Shown here one piece after another: positions 7,332 through 13,700 of a stretch of DNA of 13,700 bases. The position numbers were made by a program, and so were the translations under genes. The notes beneath the pieces were generated by a model. That model was given only the letters and a program-made list of their open reading frames with translations. It was not told where the DNA came from and searched no databases. Origin of the DNA: JASFQI01 sp050115555 (GTDB taxonomy: Bacteria; Desulfobacterota; DSM-4660; Desulfatiglandales; HGW-15); assembly GCA_050115555.1 (NCBI GenBank), contig JASFQI010000108.1, positions 1 to 13,700 on the forward strand, written 5' to 3'. Within the stretch, counting starts at the first letter, position 1, and each line of letters opens with the position of its first letter.

Positions 7332-8849
7332 GTGCAGAAACACATCCTGATCATCGGCGACGAAGAGAACGGGCAGCGCGTTGCAGACGGACTCGCAAGC
7401 GGCGGTTTCGAGACCCGGCTGCTTTCCCCGTCCTCCAGGAGTGCCTCCCAGGGACTGGGCCCTGTGCAGGGAAGCTTCGATGCCTACCACGTGGAAGTCA
7501 CCGGTACGGAGAAACCCGAACCTCTGGTGGCATCCCGCGCAATCTTGGCGCCGACCCCGATCCTGGAGCCGACCTTTTCCAGCCTGGGGCTTCAGCCTGG
7601 AGAGCACGTCCTCTCCCTGTCGGCGTTCATGGATCGTATGCCCACCCTGCCGCCTTCCCCTGACGAGACCCGGCCGGGTCCTTCCGTGGCCTTTTTCCTT
7701 GGGCTGGCAGGGGAGACCCGGCCCTCGGTCCTGAGAAGGGTGCTCGAGGTCCTTCCCTTTCTTAGAAACGAGCTGCGCCGGCAGGTCACGATTCTGTACG
7801 GCAACCTCAAGGTAAGCGGCGCCGGCCTGGAGGCCCGGGTTCGAGAAGCACGCACCCAGGGGGTGATTTTCCTGCGGTTTTCTCATGTCCTACCGACCTT
7901 TTCCCAGGACGGGGAAGGACGGGTGACCGTCTCCTGCGTGGATGAAGCCTCCCGTCTTCCCATGACGTTTCGGCCGGACCTGGCCGTGGTGGACGAGGAT
8001 CTTCGTGCCGGAGCAGAGACGCGGCGCGTCGCCGGTCTGCTGCATGCGGACCCCGGCCCGGACGGGTTTCTCCCCTCGGACAATGTCCTGCGTATGGGAT
8101 GCCAGACGAACCGCCGAGGCATCGTCGGCCTGGTACCGGAAGCAGACCCTCTGGGCCGTGACACGCTCGACGACGACCTCGACGCCGTCATGATCCACAT
8201 GCGCGCCCTGGAACGTCTGGACGACTGGGAGGACAGCAAGGTGGCCTCCATCGATCCCGGTCGCTGCGCCCGATGTCTCACGTGCTACCGGGTCTGCCCG
8301 CACGGGGCCGTGACCGTGGAAGAACGGGTGGCCATCCCACCGGGCGCCTGCTTCGGATGCGGCACCTGCGAGGCGGCCTGTCCGGCACGGGCGATCTCTC
8401 TTACCCAACGGAACAACGCCCCCCAAGGGACCGACCCGGCACCCTCCCTTGAAGGAGCTGTCCAGCCGGGAGCGATGGTCGTCTTCGGCTGCCGCCGGAG
8501 CGCGGATCGGGCCCGCGCCCTGTGCCGACACCTGGGCCGCGAGCTGCCGTCCGATCTCGTGTTTCTGCCGGTGGACTGCGCAGGACGCATCTCCCGGCAC
8601 ATGCTCCTGGAGCCCTTTCTTCGGGATGCAGCGGGCGTTCTGGTGCTTGCCTGCCACCCGGGGAACTGCCACGCCGAGCAGGGCAACCTCCATGCCCGGG
8701 CACGGGTCGAAGAGGTGCAGCACATGTTGGAGGAGCTGGGCCTGGAAAAAGAACGTTTGGGCTTTCACACGCTGGCGGCCAATCAGGGCCCGGCGTTCGA
8801 TCGAATCGCCAAGGAATTTATAGGAAGGATTGAAGGATTAAAGGATTAG
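7332..8849 (+). CDS. QmoB-like HdrA-related protein with C-terminal MvhD-type domain
   Basis: The 505-residue frame starts at GTG 7332 with GAGGG just upstream. The N-terminal 300 residues resemble the HdrA/QmoB flavoprotein fold, but the expected GxGxxG is degenerate (ILIIGDEENGQ), so flavin binding there is doubtful. Two [4Fe-4S] motifs follow near residues 311-322 (CARCLTCYRVCP) and 340-351 (CFGCGTCEAACP). From about residue 380 an MvhD/FlpD-like domain keeps its Cys set: GC in VVFGCR, VDC, and the pair in ACHPGNCH. In methanogens MvhD brings electrons from hydrogenase or formate dehydrogenase to HdrA; here it may be the docking point for an unknown donor. The last residues (RIEGLKD) are encoded by the start of a purine-rich repeat, suggesting the original stop was replaced. 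Confidence 0.85.
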   Translation: MQKHILIIGDEENGQRVADGLASGGFETRLLSPSSRSASQGLGPVQGSFDAYHVEVTGTEKPEPLVASRAILAPTPILEPTFSSLGLQPGEHVLSLSAFMDRMPTLPPSPDETRPGPSVAFFLGLAGETRPSVLRRVLEVLPFLRNELRRQVTILYGNLKVSGAGLEARVREARTQGVIFLRFSHVLPTFSQDGEGRVTVSCVDEASRLPMTFRPDLAVVDEDLRAGAETRRVAGLLHADPGPDGFLPSDNVLRMGCQTNRRGIVGLVPEADPLGRDTLDDDLDAVMIHMRALERLDDWEDSKVASIDPGRCARCLTCYRVCPHGAVTVEERVAIPPGACFGCGTCEAACPARAISLTQRNNAPQGTDPAPSLEGAVQPGAMVVFGCRRSADRARALCRHLGRELPSDLVFLPVDCAGRISRHMLLEPFLRDAAGVLVLACHPGNCHAEQGNLHARARVEEVQHMLEELGLEKERLGFHTLAANQGPAFDRIAKEFIGRIEGLKD

Positions 8850-8880
8850 AGGATTAAAGGGGTAGAGGGGTAAGGGTTCA
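8822..8880 (+). repeat. Degenerate GGATTRAA repeat tract at the 3' end of the QmoB-like gene
   Basis: Purine-rich units of the form GGATTGAA, GGATTAAA, GGATTAGA, GGATTAAA, GGGGTAGA, GGGGTAAG run head to tail. The first units encode the C-terminal residues and the TAG stop of the upstream gene. The same family appears right after the ilvE stop codon. No known IS ends are visible. Confidence 0.7.
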
Positions 8881-8955
8881 AGGGGCCGAGGGACCGAGTG
8901 AGGAGCTGAAAATATGCCTCCTCCCCGTCTCTGGGCCCGATCATTCGGAGAAAGA

Positions 8956-8977
8956 CGCGAAAAACGGTTTTTTCGCG
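8956..8977. repeat. 9-bp inverted repeat in the spacer before the second Sec-HdrD gene
   Basis: CGCGAAAAA (8956-8964) is perfectly complementary to TTTTTCGCG (8969-8977) around a CGGT loop. No U-tract follows, so it is not a typical terminator. Just downstream, near 9004-9030, AACCCGATACC-like units occur twice. The whole spacer 8850-9036 seems repeat-derived and shows no gene. Confidence 0.55.
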
Positions 8978-9036
8978 AACTTCGCAACCTTTGTGTTGGA
9001 CTGAACCCGATACCTGAAACCCGATACCCGCCCCAT

Positions 9037-9043
9037 GGAGGAG
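9037..9043 (+). promoter_or_regulatory. Ribosome binding site that decides the second Sec-HdrD start
   Basis: GGAGGAG ends three bases before ATG 9047 (core GGAGG five bases before). The alternative ATG at 9035 overlaps this site and has no good site of its own, so 9047 is preferred. Confidence 0.75.
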
Positions 9044-9046
9044 AGC

Positions 9047-10270
9047 ATGCAAGATCCTATACCCGCGATTGCCCTGGAAAACCTGAACCGGGAGGCTTCC
9101 GCATCCCTCCCTTTCTCTCAGGACGCCTGCATGACCTGCGGCTACTGTGCCAGTGCGTGTCCCGTCTCCGGGGTGGACGGCTTCGACCCGCGCAAGCTCG
9201 TTCGCATGGTGAACTTGGGCCTCGATCAGGAGGTGGTTGATGCCCGCTGGCCCTGGATCTGCACCATGTGCGGGCTCTGTGAGGTAGACTGCCCCATGGA
9301 TGTGAACATCTCCGGACTGGTCCGGGATGTGCGCGGCCGCAGGGAAAGGGACCTGGTGCCCGGCATTCTCCAGAAAGGCCTCGAGGCCGCGTTGGATACC
9401 GGAAACAACCTGCGGCTTCCCCGCGAGGACTTCGTGTTCATCCTGGAGGACGTGGCCGAGGAGCTTGCCCAGGAACCGGGATTTTCGGATTTTCAAGTCC
9501 CCATCGACAAGGAAGACGCCAACCTGCTCGTCACGGTCCACAACAAGCTGGTGAACTCCCACACCGACGACCTGGTTCACTGGTGGAAGCTCTTTCACGC
9601 GGCGGGCGAGGACTGGACCATTCCCTCCGGGAACTGGGAGGGGTGCAACTGGGGCATGTTCACGGGAGACGATGAGGCAGTACGCCGCATGACCGGCCGG
9701 GTGGTCGAGCACATGGATCGTCTCCGGGCCCGGAATCTCCTGTGGCCCGAATGAGGCCACGCGTACCTGGGGACCCGGTTGGGTCTCGAAACCTGGCACA
9801 AGGCAGCCCTGGAGCGATTCGGCACCGTCACCGCCTTTGACCTCCTGATACAATACATTCGCGACGAGCGCATCACCCTGGACCGGACGAGGTTCTCAGA
9901 ACGGGCCACCTATCATGACCCCTGCAATTACGGCAGAAAGGCCAAGGCCATGTTCGGGCATGCGTACTACGAGGAACCCCGATGGATCATGGACCAGGTG
10001 TTCGAGAACTGGGTGGAAATGACGCCGAACCGCGACCATCAGATCTGCTGCGGCGGGGGAGGCGGCACCCTGCTCACCGGCTACGAAGAGGAACGATTTC
10101 TCTACGGTCGCAAAAAGATGGACCGGGTCCTGGCCACCGGGGCCGAGCTCATCGTGGTGCCCTGCCACAGCTGTCACGGGCAGCTCAATGCCATGATTCA
10201 ACACATGGGCATTGAGAACCTGCGGGTGAAGTACCTCTGGGAGGTGGTCGCAGACGCCCTGGTCCTCTGA
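9047..10270 (+). CDS. HdrD-like (HdrC-HdrB fusion) iron-sulfur selenoprotein, Sec at in-frame UGA, paralogue 2
   Basis: From ATG 9047 to the TGA at 10268-10270 the gene encodes 407 residues with Sec236 at the TGA 9752-9754. Two [4Fe-4S] motifs lie at Cys 28, 31, 34, 38 and 72, 75, 78, 82. The CCG domain has Cys293 in HDPC, Cys334-Cys335 followed by five glycines, and Cys373/Cys376 in VPCHSC. The Sec motif E-U-GHAYLG aligns with ECGHAYR of TmcB and E-U-GHELF of the first paralogue; the whole length aligns with that paralogue. No membrane segment is visible. It is the third gene of a probable unit with the QmoA/HdrA-like and QmoB/MvhD-like genes, taking the place of separate HdrB and HdrC (or of QmoC), which suggests a soluble Hdr-type complex. 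The 197-base spacer before it could hold a separate promoter. Substrate unknown. Confidence 0.9.
9752..9754 (+). other. Internal UGA read as selenocysteine (Sec236)
   Basis: The context GAA-TGA-GGC-CAC-G is base-for-base the same as around the UGA of the first paralogue. The frame stays open on both sides and joins two halves of one HdrD-like protein. Without recoding the downstream half would have to start at a TTG at 9779 inside the SECIS-like hairpin, with no ribosome site. Confidence 0.88.
9770..9787 (+). promoter_or_regulatory. Putative bacterial SECIS hairpin, paralogue 2
   Basis: Bases 16-22 after the UGA (GGGACCC) pair with bases 27-33 (GGGUCUC), seven pairs with one G-U, around the loop GGUU at bases 23-26. 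Loop position (base 23) and leading GGU match the hairpin of the first paralogue although the stems differ in sequence, as expected if structure rather than sequence is kept. Confidence 0.82.
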
Positions 10271-10657
10271 GGGCAGGGCTCCGATCCAGGGATTGCTTCC
10301 CTTGCAGGGTATATATTCCAGCGTGAGCGGTTCTGGCTCCGGAGGCCGAGGTTTTCTTCCGCGCCCCACGCTCCCGGCCTGGTTCTTCCGGGCGGTTACG
10401 CCCGAGGGATTCCTGCCCCCTCCGCGTTCCATTCCCGCCCCGGCCGCCCGTCATTCTAGAATGGATAGCTTTCCCGGCGGGGATGGAACAGGGAGGGGGC
10501 GGACTCCCCCGCGGGTAAGTCCGATGCGAAGACCGGCCCGGGAGCTCAGGAACGATCCTTCCCTCCCATCCCGGAGCCCGGAAGCCTTTTCCTTTCACCT
10601 ACACTTTCACCGACACGTTCCCATGCCTTTCGGCCGGTAATCCCCCTCAAAAGATTC
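10271..10657. other. Non-coding stretch between the second Sec-HdrD gene and the ilvE promoter
   Basis: I see no supportable gene. Local structures are a hairpin AGGGA/TCCCT at 10288-10302, a 6-bp hairpin CGGGCG-GTTA-CGCCCG at 10389-10404, and a perfect 12-base palindrome CATTCTAGAATG at 10452-10463. None has a U-tract, so no intrinsic terminator is evident. No tRNA or known riboswitch was recognised. Confidence 0.5.
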
Positions 10658-10686
10658 TGGACAGCCCCTTGCCGGTTGGCTATAAA
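10658..10686 (+). promoter_or_regulatory. Sigma70 promoter for ilvE
   Basis: TGGACA (10658-10663), 17 bases, TATAAA (10681-10686): five of six matches in each box at ideal spacing. The predicted start is near 10693, giving a leader of about 52 bases before the ATG. Confidence 0.65.
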
Positions 10687-10692
10687 GGATGG

Positions 10693-10718
10693 GTCGACCG
10701 GCTTCGTTCCGGTGCGAC
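10693..10718 (+). promoter_or_regulatory. Leader hairpin before ilvE
   Basis: GTCG (10693-10696) pairs with CGAC (10715-10718), and CCGG (10698-10701) with CCGG (10709-10712), around a CTTCGTT loop, with a small internal bulge (A against TG). It would sit at the very 5' end of the predicted transcript, so it could protect the RNA or regulate it. No leader peptide was evident. Confidence 0.4.
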
Positions 10719-10744
10719 ACACTGCCTTCAGGAAGGAGATCGCC

Positions 10745-11818
10745 ATGGACATTCAGGTGAACGCGGCCGGACCGGACCAGCGCAAACCCAAACCGACCGA
10801 CGAATCCAAACTGGGGTTCGGTGACCTGTTTACGGACCACATGTTCGTCATGGACTATGAGAAGGGCCGCGGGTGGTACGACCCCCGCATCGTGCCTTAC
10901 GGCAACCTTTCATTCGACCCTGCGGCCATGGGCCTTCACTACGGCCAGGAAATCTTCGAGGGTCTCAAAGGGTACCATGGAAAGGACGGCGCCCTCTATC
11001 TGTTCCGCGCTGAAGACAACTTCAAGCGCATGAACCGTTCCGCGGCCCGCATCTGCATGGCTCAACTGGACATCCCCCAGGTCATGGAAGGGCTCAAGCA
11101 GCTCATCCTGCTGGACCGGGAGTGGGTCCCCCGAAGCCCAGGTACGTCCCTCTACATCCGACCGACCATGATCGCCACGGACGCCCACCTGGGCGTGCGC
11201 CCCAGCCACCGCTACCTCTTCTACATCATCATCGGACCAGTGGGGGCCTACTACAAGGAGGGCCTCAATCCGGTGAAAATCTACGTGGAGGACAAGTACA
11301 TCCGCGCGGCCGTGGGCGGGATCGGCGAGGCCAAGACAGCGGGCAATTACGCCGCCAGCCTTCTCGCGGCGGAAGAGGCCCAGCGGAAGGGCTTCACCCA
11401 GGTGCTCTGGCTCGACGCCGTGGAACGGAAGTACGTGGAAGAAGTGGGCACCATGAACATCTTTTTCGTGATCAACGACGAGGTGATCACGGCGCCCTTG
11501 AACGGATCCATCCTCCCCGGCATCACCCGGGACTCCGTCATTCACATTCTCAAGAACTGGGGCGTCAAGGTCTCGGAGCGTCCGCTCGCCATCGACGAGG
11601 TCACGTCCGCCGCAGAAAGCGGGAGCCTCCGTGAGGCCTTCGGGGCCGGGACCGCTGCGGTCATCAGCCCGGTGGGCCAGTTCACGTACAAGGGAAAGGA
11701 CTACCCCGTGGCCGGCGGCAAAATGGGCGAGCTCAGCCAGCGTCTGTACGACGAGATCGTGGCCATCCAGTACGCGGAAAAGGACGATCCCTACGGGTGG
11801 CGCATTCCGATTCAATAA
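10745..11818 (+). CDS. ilvE: Branched-chain amino acid aminotransferase (class IV, PLP)
   Basis: The 357-residue protein starts at ATG 10745, six bases after GGAAGGAG; an upstream extension to 10676 would cover the promoter -10 box and leader. It transfers the amino group between glutamate and the 2-oxo acids of Leu, Ile and Val in the cytoplasm. Family signs are the N-terminal region with YGQEIFEGLKGY, RPTMIAT, the PLP lysine (about Lys197) in GIGEAKTAGNYAAS, EEVGTMNIFFV, and LPGITRDS near residue 260. The length and these motifs fit the larger, mitochondrial-like IlvE subgroup. It has its own promoter and appears unrelated to the redox genes upstream. A purine-rich repeat begins directly after the TAA stop. 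Confidence 0.95.
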   Translation: MDIQVNAAGPDQRKPKPTDESKLGFGDLFTDHMFVMDYEKGRGWYDPRIVPYGNLSFDPAAMGLHYGQEIFEGLKGYHGKDGALYLFRAEDNFKRMNRSAARICMAQLDIPQVMEGLKQLILLDREWVPRSPGTSLYIRPTMIATDAHLGVRPSHRYLFYIIIGPVGAYYKEGLNPVKIYVEDKYIRAAVGGIGEAKTAGNYAASLLAAEEAQRKGFTQVLWLDAVERKYVEEVGTMNIFFVINDEVITAPLNGSILPGITRDSVIHILKNWGVKVSERPLAIDEVTSAAESGSLREAFGAGTAAVISPVGQFTYKGKDYPVAGGKMGELSQRLYDEIVAIQYAEKDDPYGWRIPIQ

Positions 11819-11897
11819 GGATTGAAGGATCAAGGGGTAAGGGGTAGACATCTTACTCATCCTTCTTAATCCTTACCCCTGAATCCTGAATCCTGGT
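11819..11897. repeat. GGATTRAA-family repeat with inverted arms between ilvE and mtnA
   Basis: GGATTGAAGGATCAAGGGG starts immediately after the ilvE stop. An inverted copy follows: AGGGGTAAGG (11833-11842) is the exact complement of CCTTACCCCT (11871-11880), then GAATCCT occurs twice up to the mtnA start. Transcribed, it could form a long stem with a loop of 28 bases. It is related to the tract at 8822-8880. Confidence 0.65.
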
Positions 11898-11901
11898 TCT
11901 G

Positions 11902-12939
11902 ATGATGATTCCAACCATCGAATGGCACGGCGACCATGTCCGCATGATCGACCAAAGGAAGCTCCCCTCCACGGTTTCCTGGTTCACCTGCCGTGGTTAC
12001 AAGGACGTGATCCGGGGCATCCAGGAAATGGTGATCCGGGGCGCGCCAGCCATCGGCGTGGCTGCGGGCATGGGGCTTTCGCTTGCAGCGCACTCGATTC
12101 GCACCAACCGCTATGAGACGTTTCGGCGCCGCTTCGTGCAGGCGGCGGACCGAATGGCCGAGGCCCGCCCTACCGCCGTGAACCTGGTCTGGGCCGTGGA
12201 CCGCATGCGACGCCTGGTGGATGCCATGGCTGGCGCACCTGTGCCGGAGATTCAAAACGCCCTCCGCAAGGAATCCCAACGCATCCTGGAGGAGGACATT
12301 GCGATTAACCGGGCCATCGGCGCGCATGGTCTGGAGCTCGTGCCCTCCGGGGCCTCCATCCTCACCCACTGCAATGCCGGTGCGCTCGCCACGGGCGGGT
12401 ACGGCACCGCGCTCGGCGTGATTCGCGCGGCTCATGAGGCGGGAAAGGCCGTGACCGTGATCGCGGACGAAACCCGACCCTGGCTTCAGGGGCTCCGCCT
12501 CACGGCGTTCGAGCTCATGGAAGAGGGCATTCCGGTGACCGTGATCGCGGACAACGCCGCAGGGAGCCTGATGCGGCGCAAGGAAATCGACCTGGTCATC
12601 ACCGGGGCCGACCGCATTGCCGCCAACGGGGACGTGGCCAACAAAATAGGTACATACAGCGTGGCTGTGCTGGCCCGGGAAAACCGAATCCCCTTTTACG
12701 TGGCCGCACCGCTTTCCACCATCGACCCCGGCACATCCACCGGGGAAGGCATCCCCGTAGAGGAGCGTGACCCCAGGGAAGTGACCCACGTTAGCGGAAA
12801 ACGCATCGGCCCTGCCAATGTTCCTGCACGGAACCCCGCCTTCGACGTCACGCCCGCGCGTTACGTCTCCGCCATTGTCACGGAAAAAGGCCTGCTTCGA
12901 CCGCCTTACAGAAAATCGATCGCCGCTGTCCTGCGATGA
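11902..12939 (+). CDS. mtnA: S-methyl-5-thioribose-1-phosphate isomerase
   Basis: This protein of 345 residues converts methylthioribose-1-phosphate to methylthioribulose-1-phosphate in the methionine salvage pathway. Visible family signs are VIRGAPAIGVAAG near residues 44-56, the catalytic Cys157 in THCNAGALATGGYGTA, and the catalytic Asp237 in TGADRIAANGDVANKIGTY, then FYVAAPLSTID. The length is usual for bacterial MtnA. The start is ATG 11902 or the adjacent ATG 11905; no good ribosome site is visible because the upstream bases are repeat sequence. It may be read from the ilvE transcript. MtnA resembles eIF2B-like proteins, but the Cys/Asp pair supports the isomerase. Confidence 0.93.
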   Translation: MMIPTIEWHGDHVRMIDQRKLPSTVSWFTCRGYKDVIRGIQEMVIRGAPAIGVAAGMGLSLAAHSIRTNRYETFRRRFVQAADRMAEARPTAVNLVWAVDRMRRLVDAMAGAPVPEIQNALRKESQRILEEDIAINRAIGAHGLELVPSGASILTHCNAGALATGGYGTALGVIRAAHEAGKAVTVIADETRPWLQGLRLTAFELMEEGIPVTVIADNAAGSLMRRKEIDLVITGADRIAANGDVANKIGTYSVAVLARENRIPFYVAAPLSTIDPGTSTGEGIPVEERDPREVTHVSGKRIGPANVPARNPAFDVTPARYVSAIVTEKGLLRPPYRKSIAAVLR

Positions 12940-13005
12940 TTGGCCCCTTCAGGGCGTGAAGATGACTCAGGAGAGGAAGGAAAGCGGGTGAGACATCGCG
13001 GTCCT

Positions 13006-13700
13006 TCAGTCCCGGGACTCCATGCAAATCTCCAGAATGCGCCCGGTTCTATCGGTCACCTTGAACTGATCGTCGATCCGGTGCCCGCAGAGCCAGACCA
13101 CCCTCCCCCCGCTCGCGAGCACGGGAATGCGGCACCGGTCCTCCAGAGGGACCTTTCGATCGATCAGGAAGTCCTTGACCTTGCGGTGCCCGCGCATGCC
13201 CAGGGGCACGAATCGGTCACCCGGCTTCACCGGCCGGAGCTCCAGCGGGTAGGATACGACGTCAGCGTCCAGAAACGCCACCTTCGAAGACACGGACAGC
13301 GAGGGAACCTTTTCGCGCGCCCGCTCCTCGAGGGTGAAGCGCAGGCCCGGGTCTTCCACGTCGTACGTTCCCGGCCCGGGCAGGGATGCGCAATACGCAG
13401 GGGGGTCCGTCGAATCCGGAGGGCCGAAGAGGATTCTCTCGTACTCCCGCCGGACCCGAAGACCGCCCGGGAGATCCAGGCCGGCCTGGGAACGGCCGTC
13501 GCGGATGAGCTCCGCCACCGCGTCCACATGCACGCGATGCAGACGCCGGAGCCCGCCTGCAGCCTTCTGCACGGCCTGACGAATGATGCGTCGCTGGAGG
13601 CCCGGCTCGAGTCCCATCCAGGCCTCTCTGATAAACGAGACGCTCTTCTCGTTGGAAGGCCCGCATCTGTGCCCATCCAACCACTGCCTTGCCGCCTTGC
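13006..13700 (-). CDS. tilS: tRNA(Ile)-lysidine synthase, C-terminal part (runs off the window)
   Basis: About 230 residues are visible, ending at the TGA 13008-13006; the frame is open to the window edge, so the start and the ATP-pyrophosphatase domain with SGGxDS lie beyond 13700. TilS puts lysine on C34 of the CAU-anticodon tRNA(Ile). The visible part includes the substrate-binding helical region (LEPGLQRRIIRQAV), LPGGLRVRREYERI, and the TilS C-terminal domain with RPGD-like VKPGDRFVPLGMRGHRKVKDFLID and VVWLCGHRIDDQFKV. It converges with mtnA across a 66-base gap in which I see only a weak GCCC/GGGC hairpin near 12943-12955 and no clear terminator. The family call is firm. Confidence 0.88.
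   Translation of the reverse strand, partial: KAARQWLDGHRCGPSNEKSVSFIREAWMGLEPGLQRRIIRQAVQKAAGGLRRLHRVHVDAVAELIRDGRSQAGLDLPGGLRVRREYERILFGPPDSTDPPAYCASLPGPGTYDVEDPGLRFTLEERAREKVPSLSVSSKVAFLDADVVSYPLELRPVKPGDRFVPLGMRGHRKVKDFLIDRKVPLEDRCRIPVLASGGRVVWLCGHRIDDQFKVTDRTGRILEICMESRD

Noticed and set aside
6072..8849. Genuine qmoAB for APS reductase
   Set aside because: No qmoC or aprAB is adjacent and the third gene is an HdrD-like selenoprotein; an Hdr-type paralogue is more likely, though not excluded.
616..9754. Pseudogenes from nonsense mutations or sequencing errors
   Set aside because: Both breaks are single TGAs at the same conserved Cys position, in the same context, each followed by a SECIS-like hairpin, with no other lesions in either gene.
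8846..9853. 335-residue open frame on the minus strand
   Set aside because: It is antisense to the second Sec-HdrD and part of the repeat tract; no motif or ribosome site supports it.
9779..10270. A separate gene starting at TTG 9779
   Set aside because: The start lies in the SECIS-like loop without a ribosome site; the frame continues from the upstream half through the UGA with homology on both sides.
10268..10270. The terminal TGA of the second Sec-HdrD as another Sec codon
   Set aside because: An AGGGA/TCCCT hairpin follows at the right distance, but its loop (TTGCT) does not start with G, and the following residues to 10457 are low-complexity without homology. The protein already has the expected family length.

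Overview
The window looks like chromosomal DNA of a GC-rich, anaerobic, probably sulfate-reducing member of the Desulfobacterota (former Deltaproteobacteria). The evidence is a complete set of tmc genes (a transmembrane redox complex known from sulfate reducers), HdrA/QmoA-like, QmoB/MvhD-like and HdrD-like redox proteins, and two genes that use in-frame UGA as selenocysteine (Sec). A Syntrophobacter-like lineage is a guess. No mobile element, CRISPR array, tRNA or rRNA gene was seen.

Left part, minus strand (about 5654 to 49): a run in transcriptional order tmcD, tmcC, tmcB, tmcA, then after a 361-base gap an HdrD-like iron-sulfur protein. That last gene appears as two broken reading frames, but they are one 431-residue frame interrupted by a single UGA. 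The UGA sits exactly where TmcB has the Cys of its ECGHAYR motif. A hairpin with a GGUCC loop begins 12 bases after the UGA.

Right-hand divergent part, plus strand (6072 to 10270): a QmoA/HdrA-like flavoprotein, a QmoB-like protein with a C-terminal MvhD-type domain, and a second HdrD-like protein. This third gene is also split by one UGA in the same E-U-G-H context, followed by a hairpin with a GGUU loop. In both genes the loop begins at base 23 after the UGA. The shared sequence context, the matching hairpins, the Cys-containing relative in the same window and the intact frame on both sides make a strong case for two paralogous selenoproteins.

The two units diverge from a 608-base intergenic region. 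A reasonable model is that Tmc passes electrons between periplasmic cytochrome c and the cytoplasm through TmcA, TmcC and TmcB, while the Hdr-like unit is a cytoplasmic flavin/iron-sulfur module whose HdrBC role is filled by the Sec-containing HdrD. The first Sec-HdrD could link Tmc to cytoplasmic thiol/disulfide or electron-bifurcation chemistry. The substrates are unknown.

The far right (10658 to 13700) is housekeeping: a branched-chain aminotransferase (ilvE) with a good sigma70 promoter and a leader hairpin, methylthioribose-1-phosphate isomerase (mtnA), and convergently the 3' part of tilS, which runs off the window. Purine-rich degenerate repeats of the GGATTRAA type abut the stop codons of the QmoB-like gene and of ilvE.
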